Notes: generated from the sequence alone by a model not told the origin. Numbered from the stretch's first letter, positions 15,598 to 24,599 are shown. The stretch is DNA of 64,000 nucleotides from DATFFO01 sp963744905 (GCA_963744905.1 CAVUUV010000001.1:1-64000), one strand, 5' to 3'. A program made the numbers and translations.

Positions 15598-16077
15598 TCA
15601 GTCGCCGATCTTGTCGACGGCATGCGACACGGCCTGGCCGGCCTTATCGGCAGCCTTTCGGGTCATCCAGAACACCGAGGGTCGCCCACCATGGTCGAGG
15701 GCGGTCATGATCAGGCCACCGAGAATCGAGGCGTTCTTCAGAGCGTGCAAGAGTTGGGCCCTGCGCTGATCCGGCTCTTGGGTCTCCCAGAATCGGTGGG
15801 CGCCGAGAGTCGTGGGCACCAGGGTGGCGCCCAGGGCGAGGGCTGCCAGCCGGGGCATCCAGCCCAACGCCAGCATCACCCCCCCGGCAACCTGAGTGAC
15901 GCCGTTGATCTGGACCAGATCGACGGCGTCGGTAGGGAGCCCGACCTTTTCGGCGATGGGAAGACCTACCTCCCGGGCCGGGTCGATCTTGGCCTTGGGA
16001 TTCTGGATGGAATCCCATCCGCCAACGACGAATATCCCAGCCAGGAGAGTGCGAGCGACGGTCCTTAGGTTGATCAT
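15598..16077 (-). CDS. DoxX-family membrane protein
   Basis: A 159-residue four-helix membrane protein. LLAGIFVVGGWDSIQNP, QVAGGVMLALGWMPRLAALAL and LLHALKNASILGGL are typical of DoxX proteins, which are associated with redox and oxidative stress responses but have mixed functions. The start is placed at the ATG ending at 16077; the frame is open further upstream but with unlikely sequence. It abuts the broken MoaD/Mut7-C gene convergently. Confidence 0.75.
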   Translation of the reverse strand: MINLRTVARTLLAGIFVVGGWDSIQNPKAKIDPAREVGLPIAEKVGLPTDAVDLVQINGVTQVAGGVMLALGWMPRLAALALGATLVPTTLGAHRFWETQEPDQRRAQLLHALKNASILGGLIMTALDHGGRPSVFWMTRKAADKAGQAVSHAVDKIGD

Positions 16078-16219
16078 GTGATCTTCCCTACCCGGTTCCT
16101 CACCGTTCCAAGCAAGAACGAAATGCTCGAGCGACGACTGGCAGGCCCCGGTGGATAATTGACGACAGGGAGCGAAGCGAGCCGATACGATCCAATCCAG
16201 GCAATCGAGAGGTGCGGTT

Positions 16220-16651
16220 TTGGCGCTGCTCAAGCGACAATCGGACAAGGTGGACGTGCTCCGCAAGGTGCCCCTGTTGGCGGATCTATCCAAGAAGGAG
16301 CTGGCGCTGGTGGCTCGAAATACGACCGAAGCCACGGTCAAGAGCGGTACACCACTCATGAGACAGGGCGAGCTCGGTCAGGAGGCGATGGTCATCTTGA
16401 GTGGAACCGCCGAGGTCAAACGGAACGGACGCAAGATCAAGGAGTTGGGGCCCGGGGACGTGATGGGTGAGATCAGCCTCGTCACCAACGCCCACCGGAC
16501 GGCGGATGTCACCGCCAGCAGCGACCTGCAGGTGCTCGTCGCCGACGCCCGGGAGTTCTCGACGATCCTCGATCAGAATCCGAAAGTGGCGGTGAAGGTC
16601 ATGAAGACGATCGCCGACCGGCTGGCCGAGCTAGAAGCAGGTCAGGTCTGA
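16220..16651 (+). CDS. single-domain cyclic nucleotide-binding protein
   Basis: A 143-residue cNMP-binding domain starting at TTG 16220 (MALLKRQSDKVDVLRKVPLL). The phosphate-binding cassette VMGEISLVTNAHRTADV has the key Glu and Arg. It resembles the 11688-12122 protein in size and layout; both end in a helix. No output domain, so it probably acts by binding another protein. It lies convergent to the TetR gene with only 6 bp between their stops. Confidence 0.78.
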   Translation: MALLKRQSDKVDVLRKVPLLADLSKKELALVARNTTEATVKSGTPLMRQGELGQEAMVILSGTAEVKRNGRKIKELGPGDVMGEISLVTNAHRTADVTASSDLQVLVADAREFSTILDQNPKVAVKVMKTIADRLAELEAGQV

Positions 16652-16657
16652 GCAGAC

Positions 16658-17299
16658 TCAACCTTCGACCGAGATCGACCGCCCGGTGATTGCCGAGTCG
16701 ATGCTACGTCGAGCCCGGGCCAGGTAGTCGAAGTCTCGCTCGAGCATGTAGAGATAATTGGCCAGCTCCAGCGCGGCGTCCAACTCGAACACGAGTTGCG
16801 CCACGTCGGTGTCGGGTTTCAGCTCACCCCGGTCCACGGCTTCTCGCGCTGCCTGTTGGAGCAAGCCCAGCCAGCCTTCCTGGTCGGCAACGACCTCTTC
16901 GTGCAGCGGTCCCTGGCGGGCATCGAACTCGCTCAGCATGCCGGCGAAAAAGCAGCCTCCCGGGAATACCTCTCTCTCGACATAGGTCAGAAACGCCTCA
17001 CACAACCCCCGAAGCCGGGAGAGTCCCTGAGGCTCGGCCATGCCCGGCCCTATCACCTCGCGGGCGAACACCTCCCGGGCTGCTTCGATCACCTCGGTCT
17101 GCAGGCGTCGCTTGGATTTGAAGTGGGCGTAGACCCCGCTCTTGCTCATGCCGAGCTCGGCGGCCAACCGGCCAACGGTCAGTCCTTCCAGGCCTTCGAC
17201 GGAGGCGAGGGCCACGGCCTTGTCGAGTATCAGGGCATGGGTGTGCTCGCCGTCTGATCGGCGGGACACGCCTGTCTGGGCCTGTGGCGGTTGGGGCAC
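16658..17299 (-). CDS. TetR-family repressor
   Basis: A 213-residue regulator. The HTH is clear (VGRLAAELGMSKSGVYAHFKS), and the C-domain resembles the group containing YREVFPGGCFFAGMLSEFDAR-like text (here EVFPGGCFFAGMLSEFDAR). The start is set at GTG 17299; the open frame continues upstream through the promoter region and the MITE but is not gene-like there. It is divergent from a methyltransferase gene, with two operator-like palindromes between them, so it most likely represses that gene and itself. Confidence 0.85.
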   Translation of the reverse strand: MPQPPQAQTGVSRRSDGEHTHALILDKAVALASVEGLEGLTVGRLAAELGMSKSGVYAHFKSKRRLQTEVIEAAREVFAREVIGPGMAEPQGLSRLRGLCEAFLTYVEREVFPGGCFFAGMLSEFDARQGPLHEEVVADQEGWLGLLQQAAREAVDRGELKPDTDVAQLVFELDAALELANYLYMLERDFDYLARARRSIDSAITGRSISVEG

Positions 17300-17301
17300 T
17301 C

Positions 17302-17354
17302 TTGACAACTTAGTACGACCGTGCCATATTCTGACAAATAGCACGAGCGTGCTA
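17302..17354. promoter_or_regulatory. divergent promoters with two TetR operator-like palindromes
   Basis: On the plus strand TTGACA (17302-17307), a 17-bp spacer and CATATT (17325-17330) make a sigma70-like promoter for the methyltransferase. On the minus strand TTGTCA (17337-17332), 16 bp and TACTAA (17315-17310) make one for the TetR gene, whose message would be nearly leaderless. The perfect palindrome TAGCACGAGCGTGCTA is at 17339-17354; the related TAGTACGACCGTGCCA at 17311-17326 overlaps both promoters. A TetR dimer on these sites would shut off both genes. Confidence 0.7.
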
Positions 17355-17386
17355 TCTGTGATTGTCTCTGTCAGGAGGACGAAAGA

Positions 17387-18627
17387 ATGGTGATCTCGAT
17401 CGACGAGCTGGAGCGGAGTGTGCTGGAGCGGGGCGCCCAGGACGTGCTGGGAGTGATCAACAACGGCATGCTGGCGCTCTTGGTCAGTGTCGGCCATCGC
17501 ACGGGGCTCTTCGACAGCCTGGCCGATCTCACGCCGGCGACTAGGAGCCTGTTGGATGATGCCGTTGCTCGGATTGGCGGCCAGGCGCCCCAGCCGCAAG
17601 GCCGAGGTTTCGCCACTCCTTGTGCCGGAATGGCGGGGCCGAGAACGCAGTGGGTGGTGATGCATGGTCGTCAAGAGGGGTGACATGCATTGTTCAACGG
17701 GCTCCTAGCTCGGAGCTGGCTGCCGAAAGCGGGCTCAACGAGCGTTACGTGCGTGAATGGCTCTCCGCCATGGTCACGGGGGGATTGGTCGAACTGGACG
17801 CACAGGAGGGCCTTTTCTCCCTTCCGCCGGCTCGAGCCGCCTGGTTGACCCGGGACGCCGGTCCAGACAACCTCGCCTCATTGGCTCAATTCGTCTCCCT
17901 GCTTGGGGGGGTGGAAGACGAGATAGTCGACTGCTTTGTCCAGGGCGGAGGGGTTCCCTACTCGTCTTATCCCAAGTTCCAGCAACTGATGGCCGAGGAC
18001 AGTGCCCATATCCACGATGCACTCCTCGTCGACCAGATCATCCCCATGGCCGAGGGCCTCCCCGATGCGTTGAGGGAGGGAATCGAGGCCCTCGATGTCG
18101 GATGCGGCCAGGGTCACGCGGTCAATCTCCTGGCCGAGGCCTTTCCCCGCAGTCGATTCGAGGGCATCGACATCGCCGTCGAAGCAGTGGAGGCCGGCCG
18201 ATCGGAGGCGAGCACGAGTGGAATTTCCAACGCCAGATTCACGGTGAAGGACGCCGCCACCCTCGGGGAACCGGAGCGCTATGACCTGGTCACCGCGTTC
18301 GACGCCATCCACGACCAGGCCGAGCCGGCCGCCGTGTTGAAGGGGATCCACGACGCGCTTCGTCCGGGCGGAATCTTCCTGTGCGTCGACATCGGAGCCT
18401 CCAGCAACCTGGAGGACAACATCGATCATCCACTCGGACCATTCCTCTACACGATCTCCACGATGCATTGCATGACGGTGTCGTTGGCCCGTGACGGTGC
18501 CGGTCTGGGAACCATGTGGGGCGAGCAGGTGGCGACGGCAATGTTGGCGGCAGCGGGATTCGTTGAAATCGATGTGCGCCGCCTCGAGGGTGACATCGCC
18601 AACGTCTATTACATAGCCCGCAAATGA
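17387..18627 (+). pseudogene. SAM-dependent methyltransferase gene split by a MITE
   Basis: ATG 17387 has AGGAGG upstream. The first 52 codons (ISIDELERSVLERGAQDVLG ... DSLADLTPAT) run to the MITE; translation then enters the element and stops at 17681-17683. The rest resumes after the element: SSELAAESGLNERYVREWLS (winged helix) and the class I fold with VDVGCGQGHAVNLLAEAF-type motif I (here LDVGCGQGHAVNLL). Removing the 160-bp element and one CTAG restores the exact frame (GCG ACT AGC TCG). The insertion adds 164 bp, so the frame is lost. A shortened product from internal starts, such as ATG 17662, is possible but would lack part of the N-domain. Confidence 0.85.
17545..17704 (-). mobile_element. 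160-bp MITE, copy 2, inside a methyltransferase gene
   Basis: Same element as 8666-8825 in opposite orientation, with about three base differences. CTAG flanks it at 17541-17544 and 17705-17708, and the interrupted gene reads through cleanly when one CTAG is kept. The high identity of the two copies suggests recent movement. Confidence 0.9.
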
Positions 18628-18630
18628 CCA

Positions 18631-20913
18631 TCACAGGGCGATGGGTGCGGCCAGCACTTCGTCCGGGATGCCGAAAGCGTCCACCAGATGTAGCGACCAA
18701 GGCGCGATCTGTTCGCAGAGCGAGGTGACCCCAGCCCGTACTTGCTTGGCGCCGTTGAGTGTGACCAGACCCGTCTCCATGAACCAGGGGAGGTCGGCTT
18801 CAACCCGCCACAGGGCGAAGAGAGTTCCCAATTCTTCAATCAGTCCGGCCAGGGCAGGATCATCGATGACCAGACGGCGGACGGAGGAATACACGTCGAG
18901 CTCGCTAGCGGCGCGGGCCGCGCCGACTGCGTGCGGCTGTACGTCCAGGAAGGCCTGGCCGGGATCGACTCCGGCGTCGATTCTCGCCTGAACCCTCAGG
19001 GCGAGCTTGTCAACCAGGAGCCGAGATCGCCGCTCGAGCAAAGCGAGGCAGGTGTCGGGGTCGGTCAGCTCACCACCCACCGAACCAATGACCGGTACCG
19101 TTTCGGTGACCGCCCCTTGAACGCGCTCGGCGACGTAGCGAACCAACCGTCCCGGGGTGAGGTTCTCGAAGCTGGCCCGGTAGTCGGTGAGGAGCGACTT
19201 GGCGAGGAGCTGAGCCAACACGGTGTTGTCTCCTTCGAACGTGGTGAAGACATCGACGTCGTCACGCATCGGCCCGAGGCGGTTGACCGCCATGTATCCC
19301 TGGCCTCCGCACGCCTGGCGACACTCCTGGATCGTTTCGAGACTGTGCCAGGTGGCGAATGCCTTCAGGCCCGCCGCCCGGCCCTCGAATGCCCTCCGAT
19401 CGACCCCGCTGTCACCGGGTTCGGACTCGAGCTGTACGTACTCTTCGACCAGGTCGGCGGCGGCGAAGTGATAGGCGTAGGTGGCGGCAAGGCGGGTGAG
19501 CAGACGGCGTTGATGGGTTCGATAGTCGATGAGACGATTCTCGGGTCCGCCGTCGGTCGAGAACTGTCGTCTCCTCCAGGCGTAGCGAACCGCGATTGTC
19601 AGTGCGCTCTCCGCTGTGGCAACCGCCGCACTGGCCACGCTCACCCGGCCCCCAACCAAGGTCCCAAGGGTGGTGAAGAAGCGGCGAACCGGGCTGGCGA
19701 TTGGGGAGTGGTAGGTTCCGTCCTCGGACACCGAGGCGAAACGGTCGAGGAGGGCGGAGGACGGCACCCTGACCCGATCGAACGAGAGTGACCCGTTGTC
19801 AACTCCGTTGAGCCCGGCCTTGGGTCCATCGTCGGCGATGGTCACTCCGGGGAGGGTGCGTCCTGTGTCAGAGCGAATCGGGACCAGGAAGGCATGCACA
19901 CCGTGATCGAGCTCGCCTACCAGGAGCCGGGCAAAGACCACGGCCAGACGCCCGTCGACGGCCGCGTTGCCGATGTAGTCCTTCTGGGCCTGGGGAGAAG
20001 GGGTATTGATCTCCCACTGGTCGACCTCGGGCAGGAAGGTCGCCGTCGTTTGCAACTCGGCCACGTTGGACCCGTGCCCGATCTCGGTCATGGCGAAGCA
20101 CCCTGGTGGATCGAGCCGGATTGCGCCTGCCACCACGGGATGATGCCGCCGGGTCCCAAGGCGCATGACCGTACCGGCGAAGAGACCGAACTGGACCCCG
20201 AACTTGGTCAGCAGGCTGAGGTCGTGATGCCCCAGGGTCGAGAAGGCGGCCACGAAACCGCCCGGGTCACCGGTCCCTCCAACTTCCGGGGGAAAGCCCA
20301 GGGCACCAACTCCCTCCTCGGTGAGAATTGCAAGCCAGGTTGTTACCTGTTGGCGATGCTCGGCAACACTCAGCCCGTAACGCAATGAGAAATCGGGGCG
20401 GGACAGGATCCGCCGGAGGCGGGCCTTCACCTCGGAGTGTGGACCGTCCACCAGTCTCCGCAGGTCCCGGGGATCGAAAGGAGCCGGGCGCTTCTCGGGC
20501 AGTGGGTCCAGGATGGCGGGTGAAGAGCGATCGACCAGGGCGGTGACGGCGGTCGGACCGAAAGGGCCCAAATCCAGATCGAGGCGCCGAAGCGTCTCCA
20601 GCACGGAATCGGGCACGGATCCGGCCAGACGCAGGCCAAGCTCGATCGGTCCCAGTGTTTGCCATTCCGGGAGAGACCTCGATCGAATCCTCGCCGCCAG
20701 CGCCTCCAGCTCGTTGGCGGAGGGAGGATTGTCCGAATCGAGCCACCGGTCGAGGGCCTCCGATCGATCGCGGTCCACGACGCCGGCGATGCGGGTGCGG
20801 AGAGTTGCGATCTCCTCGTCGGTCAGCTCGCCATCGGCCCAGGCGGCGTAGAGCAGTGGCAGGAAGGGTCGCAGCCTCGGGTCATCGAGAACCTGGTGGG
20901 CTTCTGTGGTCAT
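18631..20913 (-). CDS. acyl-CoA dehydrogenase/oxidase-like protein with TerB-like N-terminus
   Basis: A 760-residue flavoprotein, longer than ordinary acyl-CoA dehydrogenases (about 380) and nearer to acyl-CoA oxidases. Residues about 15-70 (YAAWADGELTDEEIATLRT) look like a TerB-type helical domain. The flavin domain has CFAMTEIGHGSNVAELQTTA, the FAD/substrate motif of acyl-CoA oxidases. Further on are YRTHQRRLLTRLAATYAY and QACGGQGYMAVNRLGPMRDD. It probably oxidises an acyl-CoA in fatty-acid breakdown. It stands alone, convergent to the methyltransferase with 3 bp between them. Confidence 0.8.
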   Translation of the reverse strand: MTTEAHQVLDDPRLRPFLPLLYAAWADGELTDEEIATLRTRIAGVVDRDRSEALDRWLDSDNPPSANELEALAARIRSRSLPEWQTLGPIELGLRLAGSVPDSVLETLRRLDLDLGPFGPTAVTALVDRSSPAILDPLPEKRPAPFDPRDLRRLVDGPHSEVKARLRRILSRPDFSLRYGLSVAEHRQQVTTWLAILTEEGVGALGFPPEVGGTGDPGGFVAAFSTLGHHDLSLLTKFGVQFGLFAGTVMRLGTRRHHPVVAGAIRLDPPGCFAMTEIGHGSNVAELQTTATFLPEVDQWEINTPSPQAQKDYIGNAAVDGRLAVVFARLLVGELDHGVHAFLVPIRSDTGRTLPGVTIADDGPKAGLNGVDNGSLSFDRVRVPSSALLDRFASVSEDGTYHSPIASPVRRFFTTLGTLVGGRVSVASAAVATAESALTIAVRYAWRRRQFSTDGGPENRLIDYRTHQRRLLTRLAATYAYHFAAADLVEEYVQLESEPGDSGVDRRAFEGRAAGLKAFATWHSLETIQECRQACGGQGYMAVNRLGPMRDDVDVFTTFEGDNTVLAQLLAKSLLTDYRASFENLTPGRLVRYVAERVQGAVTETVPVIGSVGGELTDPDTCLALLERRSRLLVDKLALRVQARIDAGVDPGQAFLDVQPHAVGAARAASELDVYSSVRRLVIDDPALAGLIEELGTLFALWRVEADLPWFMETGLVTLNGAKQVRAGVTSLCEQIAPWSLHLVDAFGIPDEVLAAPIAL

Positions 20914-20968
20914 GTCCTGACGCTAGAGCCCACTGGGAGGAAGCGGTTCTCGGCCCGGGGAATCTGGT

Positions 20969-21325
20969 TCAGCAGGGTGTCTGCTGATGCACGATCAGCT
21001 GCCACTCACCCCGACGTCGCACGTAGACGCTGGAGATCACGACGTCATAATCGTGATCGTCGTTCGCCCGGTGTGCTGAGGCTCGGTAGACCAGGGCGGC
21101 CACGGTCTGGCTGATCTCGATCAACCTGGGAGATTGAAAGTCGTAGGTTGCCCAGGGCCGGGCTGCCTCCATGGCCTGCATCACCTCGGTCTTTCCCATG
21201 ATCCCCATGGCGAGTGCGATCGCGCCGTCCTCGGCGAAATGGTCGCCGTAGAAGCCGGCGTTTCCGGCCGCTTGCCAGAAGCCGTTCTCGAGCTCGAGCA
21301 GCTCTTTCTTCAACTGGTCGCTCAT
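20969..21325 (-). CDS. SnoaL-like / DUF4440 NTF2-fold protein
   Basis: A 118-residue cytosolic protein with the NTF2-like pattern (LENGFWQAAGNAGFYGDHFA at the front; SSVYVRRRGEWQLIVHQQTP at the end). Such proteins are mostly of unknown function. Its ATG overlaps the TGA of the DedA-PAP2 gene (ATGA), so it is the second gene of that unit. Confidence 0.75.
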   Translation of the reverse strand: MSDQLKKELLELENGFWQAAGNAGFYGDHFAEDGAIALAMGIMGKTEVMQAMEAARPWATYDFQSPRLIEISQTVAALVYRASAHRANDDHDYDVVISSVYVRRRGEWQLIVHQQTPC

Positions 21326-22659
21326 GCTTGTTCGCCTTCCCTCGTTTGGGTCACAGGAGACACTGTGTCCGATCGGATGCTGAATGTCACGCAGATCAAC
21401 AGGGTCCACGCCGCGGCGATCGCACCGGCGGCGAGGACATCGCTCGGGTATTCGACCAGGAGGAGGACCCGGGCAGATCCGGTCAGGAATATGGCCGTCA
21501 GGGCCAGACCGAACCGCCGTACGGTGGCGCTCCAGCCGGGATGGTTCCAGGGCCAGGCAGCCACCAAGGCAACGGCCGTCAACAGGGCCACGTGTTCGGA
21601 GGGAAACCCGTAGTCGACTCGTGCGGCGAAGGGGGTCACCCCGGGGGGTGCGCGATCCACCAGCGCAGCCGTCACTTCGACGATGAGCCATTGCCCGGCC
21701 GTGGCGAACACCAGCGCCGCTGCCGGCCTTCGCCGGCGCAAGATGACCGCGGCGAGGACAACGGCGATAGCCGCCAGTGCGGCGATCAGGCGGGGGTCGG
21801 TCACGATGTTGACGAGCCTCGCCCCCGTCACGAGTTGAGCGATGGGATTGTCGGCCAGATACCTGATGGCGGAGAGATCGAAGAAGAAGAACTCCTCGCT
21901 ACCGACCACGTCCTGGATCAGTCCTGCGAAGAGCCACGTGCTCGCCACGATGCCTGTTGCCGTGGCGGCCAGGGCCAGGCCCGTCAGCGGGGCCTTGCTC
22001 GTGATCCGATGCAGGAGTCGAGCGGGTCCAGTGCTGGTCAACCGCTGCATGAAGGCGTCGACCTTGCCGCGGTTGTGTTGCGTCCAGCGTGTCAGCCACA
22101 CGATGCCGCCCACCAGAAGTGCCAGCCCGACCACGGCCAGGCCGCCTGTGCGGAACCACTTCTCCACGACCGCGTAGTTGGCGCCTGCTATGTACCCGGC
22201 CAACGTGAACAGGGTCCCCCAGGCGACACCTCCCACCAAGTTGCCGAGGAGGAATCGGCGGTAGGGCATTTCTCCCATCCCCGCCGCGAAGGGAACCACA
22301 GCCCGCAGTACCGAGGCGAAGCGGGCCACCACCAGGGCCCACCACCCTCTCTCGGCAAGCAATTTGGAAGCCCGGTCCATGTACTGGCTGACCTTCCTCA
22401 ACCGTTCCTGCCTGAGCAGGGCAGGGCCCGTCCGGTGGCCGAGGTAGTAGCCGATCGAATCGCCGATGATCGCTCCCAGCACAGCTGCGGGGATCATCAC
22501 CCACAGGGACACGGCGCCGGTACCCGCCACCACGCCCCCCAGGATCACCGCCAGCTCGCCCGGAATCACGAGACCGACGAACGCCGCGCTCTCTGCGGCC
22601 GCCAGGGCGAAGACGACCAGGGGCGCCCAGGGGCCGGCCGCGGACAGAAAACTGTTCAT
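21322..22659 (-). CDS. DedA-family plus PAP2-like fusion membrane protein
   Basis: A 445-residue polytopic membrane protein. Residues 1-200 are a DedA/SNARE-associated domain (GLVIPGELAVILGG, GDSIGYYLGHRTG, ARFASVLRAVVPFAAGMGEM). Residues about 235-430 are a PAP2-type domain: VDRAPPG, GFPSEH (H356) and SARVLLLVEYPSDVLA. In the last motif the usual His before YPSD is Glu (E403), and the first motif lacks the normal Lys, so phosphatase activity is doubtful. DedA proteins are linked to flipping of C55-P or phospholipids; a fusion to PAP2 suggests lipid-carrier recycling. Confidence 0.8.
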   Translation of the reverse strand: MNSFLSAAGPWAPLVVFALAAAESAAFVGLVIPGELAVILGGVVAGTGAVSLWVMIPAAVLGAIIGDSIGYYLGHRTGPALLRQERLRKVSQYMDRASKLLAERGWWALVVARFASVLRAVVPFAAGMGEMPYRRFLLGNLVGGVAWGTLFTLAGYIAGANYAVVEKWFRTGGLAVVGLALLVGGIVWLTRWTQHNRGKVDAFMQRLTSTGPARLLHRITSKAPLTGLALAATATGIVASTWLFAGLIQDVVGSEEFFFFDLSAIRYLADNPIAQLVTGARLVNIVTDPRLIAALAAIAVVLAAVILRRRRPAAALVFATAGQWLIVEVTAALVDRAPPGVTPFAARVDYGFPSEHVALLTAVALVAAWPWNHPGWSATVRRFGLALTAIFLTGSARVLLLVEYPSDVLAAGAIAAAWTLLICVTFSIRSDTVSPVTQTREGEQA

Positions 22660-22769
22660 GGCGGAGCGGATCGTCTAGAGGGTGCGGCAATCGCAAGTCT
22701 CATCGAGCCTCAAGTTACGGGGGTCCGTGCCGGCACCCATATTCGGCTCGTGCCCGGAGGTCGGCCGGC

Positions 22770-23141
22770 CTATCTCTTGCGAAAGGCGGCGATGAGGCTC
22801 ACCAAAGTGCCGAGAATGGTGAGGCCAACCTTGGTGAGGTCCATTACCGGGCGCACGTCGATGCCTCCCGGACCCACCCTGATGACGGCCACCGGACGGC
22901 CCTGGGCACCTCCACCCCCACCGCCTCCCTGACCGCCACTCCGGGTGCCTCGTTCCGGGTCGGCGTCCTCACCTCCACCGAAGCCGAATCCCCCGCCCCG
23001 CTCGAAAGCCGAGGCGGTGAAAACCAGGTCGTCGCCTATCTTCTGGGGCTCCGAGAAGACGGCCGAAGGGGAGGCGGGGCCGAAGAAGGCCGCCAGCATC
23101 CCACCCACCTCGGCTGCGGTGTCACCATTGTCTTGATTCAT
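22770..23141 (-). CDS. GerW/YtfJ-like protein
   Basis: A 123-residue protein beginning MNQDNGDTAAEVGGMLAAFF. Visible are DDLVFTASAFERGGGFGFGGG, a long glycine run, then AVIRVGPGGIDVRPVMDL and a C-terminal hydrophobic helix. This is the layout of the GerW (YtfJ) family, first known from Bacillus spores but widespread in non-sporulating actinobacteria, where its role is unknown. Thirteen bases after the small membrane-protein gene, so the two are likely co-transcribed. Confidence 0.7.
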   Translation of the reverse strand: MNQDNGDTAAEVGGMLAAFFGPASPSAVFSEPQKIGDDLVFTASAFERGGGFGFGGGEDADPERGTRSGGQGGGGGGGAQGRPVAVIRVGPGGIDVRPVMDLTKVGLTILGTLVSLIAAFRKR

Positions 23142-23154
23142 CTCATTTCCTCCC

Positions 23155-23412
23155 TCACGATCGTCGGGCGAGTCTCCTGGTCGAGGCCACCACCCATACC
23201 ACGATGAACAGCAGGCGGAACAGGGCCAAATGGTCCGGTATGCGGACCCTGGCTGAATCCGTCTCGACCCAGCCGGGTCGCAGGTACTCGAACTCGACCT
23301 GCCATCGGCCACCGGAAATCGTCAGACTCCGCCGCTCCGATCTCAGCCTCACCGAAACTCCATCGGGAGTGCGATGTTGGACGATCTGGCCTGACCGGTG
23401 AACCCTGACCAC
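23155..23412 (-). CDS. small protein with C-terminal membrane helix
   Basis: An 85-residue protein from a GTG start. The first 60 residues are basic and beta-like (LRSERRSLTISGGRWQVEFE); the end has one hydrophobic helix (LALFRLLFIVVWVVAST) followed by RRLARRS. I do not recognise the family. It lies just upstream of the GerW-like gene, in the place where Bacillus ytfI sits next to ytfJ, but similarity to YtfI cannot be claimed from reading alone. Confidence 0.5.
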   Translation of the reverse strand: MVRVHRSGQIVQHRTPDGVSVRLRSERRSLTISGGRWQVEFEYLRPGWVETDSARVRIPDHLALFRLLFIVVWVVASTRRLARRS

Positions 23413-23469
23413 GGTCCCATCGTATTGGAGAGGGGACGACAGCGTATTCGGATGGAGGGTCGGATCGGG

Positions 23470-24441
23470 TCAGCGTTCGCGGCTCAACTCCCTCTCGACC
23501 TCATCGGTCGGGTTCCACATGTCGGCCATCTCGCCCACCTCGGGCTCCTCGCCCCACCGTCGCCATGCCCCCCACCATCCAGAGAAGCGCTGCACGAGTC
23601 GTTTGGGCTTCTCGACGAACAGTCGGGCTCCGACCTGTATCGACCTTCGTTCCAGCTCGAGGCGGACCCCGCCGGCAACAACCACGCAGGCCCGGGTATC
23701 GACCGGCTCCATGCCGTCCCAACTTCTCACATGCTGGGCCAAAACATGCAGGTCGTGTCCATCGCCCAGCCCGTCAGACAGGTCGTGGAGCCGACTGGCC
23801 CGCCTACGGAGGAGTGCGGGGGCGGTATTCCTGAGCAGACGTACGTGGTACCAGTGATACTTGACCCGCTTGCGCCATTCATGGAAGCCGGCGGGTCCCG
23901 CTTCCCCGGCCACCGTGTGATATGCCTCCACGCCACGTCCGTAGGTCTTCTTGAGGCCGCCCTCGAGGTCGGAGAAGCGGTCGGAAACCTGCCAGCGCTC
24001 GATCAGGTCCCGACCCTGTGCCAGCAGGCCAACCGCCTTTTCAACTGCCTCGGTATCGCCCCGCAGACGCAACGAAGCAGCGTCTGCCTCCCATTTCAGA
24101 CGGTCGCGCACCGACCCCACGGAGCGGTCCGGCATGAGGTGCCCGTGGGTCATGACCAGGTCGTCGAAGCAGGCGAGAAGAGCGTGCGCATCGCGGTAGG
24201 GGGCCAGCAGCCGTGCTGCGTCCCGGAATGTGTGGTTGGACGTCCTGTACTGATCGCCGATCGTGGGACGTATCAGGCGGACCAGCCCGCGCAGTTTCTT
24301 GCACCGCTTGCGAGCGTCGTGAACAGCCTGCTCGGGATCGGCCATCTCCCTGAGGTCGTCGAGGGCGTGTGACAGCTGTTCGTGTGCGATCCGTCGCACC
24401 CCGGCGGGCAGGTCTTCGGCCTCCTGGAAGCGATAACTCAT
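23470..24441 (-). CDS. CHAD-domain protein
   Basis: A 323-residue helical protein starting MSYRFQEAEDLPAGVRRIA. Two halves carry the CHAD signature of conserved His and basic residues: AVHDARKRCKKLRGLVRLIR and GFHEWRKRVKYHWYHVRLLR. CHAD domains bind polyphosphate. No CYTH domain is fused or adjacent, which is the usual partner. The last 60 residues are acidic and Trp-rich. It is separated by 173 bp from the divergent Rrf2 gene. Confidence 0.85.
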   Translation of the reverse strand: MSYRFQEAEDLPAGVRRIAHEQLSHALDDLREMADPEQAVHDARKRCKKLRGLVRLIRPTIGDQYRTSNHTFRDAARLLAPYRDAHALLACFDDLVMTHGHLMPDRSVGSVRDRLKWEADAASLRLRGDTEAVEKAVGLLAQGRDLIERWQVSDRFSDLEGGLKKTYGRGVEAYHTVAGEAGPAGFHEWRKRVKYHWYHVRLLRNTAPALLRRRASRLHDLSDGLGDGHDLHVLAQHVRSWDGMEPVDTRACVVVAGGVRLELERRSIQVGARLFVEKPKRLVQRFSGWWGAWRRWGEEPEVGEMADMWNPTDEVERELSRER

Positions 24442-24540
24442 ACCTCAACTATGCCCTGCTCGCGGGTTCCACCCCAAGAGCCTGATGCTCGAGAGGTTCG
24501 GTGTCGACGAACCCCGGTGAAGGCATCTGCCACGGGCACC

Positions 24541-24554
24541 GGGTCATAGGTCCT
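24541..24554. promoter_or_regulatory. weak DosR-like box upstream of the Rrf2-nirK unit
   Basis: GGGTCATAGGTCCT fits GGGNC-N4-GNCCC except for the last base. It lies 61 bp before the Rrf2 start. Noted because better matches lie upstream of the nxr-like operon; a single imperfect match in GC-rich DNA can be chance. Confidence 0.2.
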
Positions 24555-24599
24555 GTCGGGAAGGGACTTATTGCCCTGGCTGGACGAATAACTGAGTTG

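Noticed and set aside
17300..17686. Upstream continuation of the TetR frame through the promoter and MITE
   Set aside because: It crosses a clear divergent promoter and a mobile element; the shorter 213-residue form has normal TetR length.
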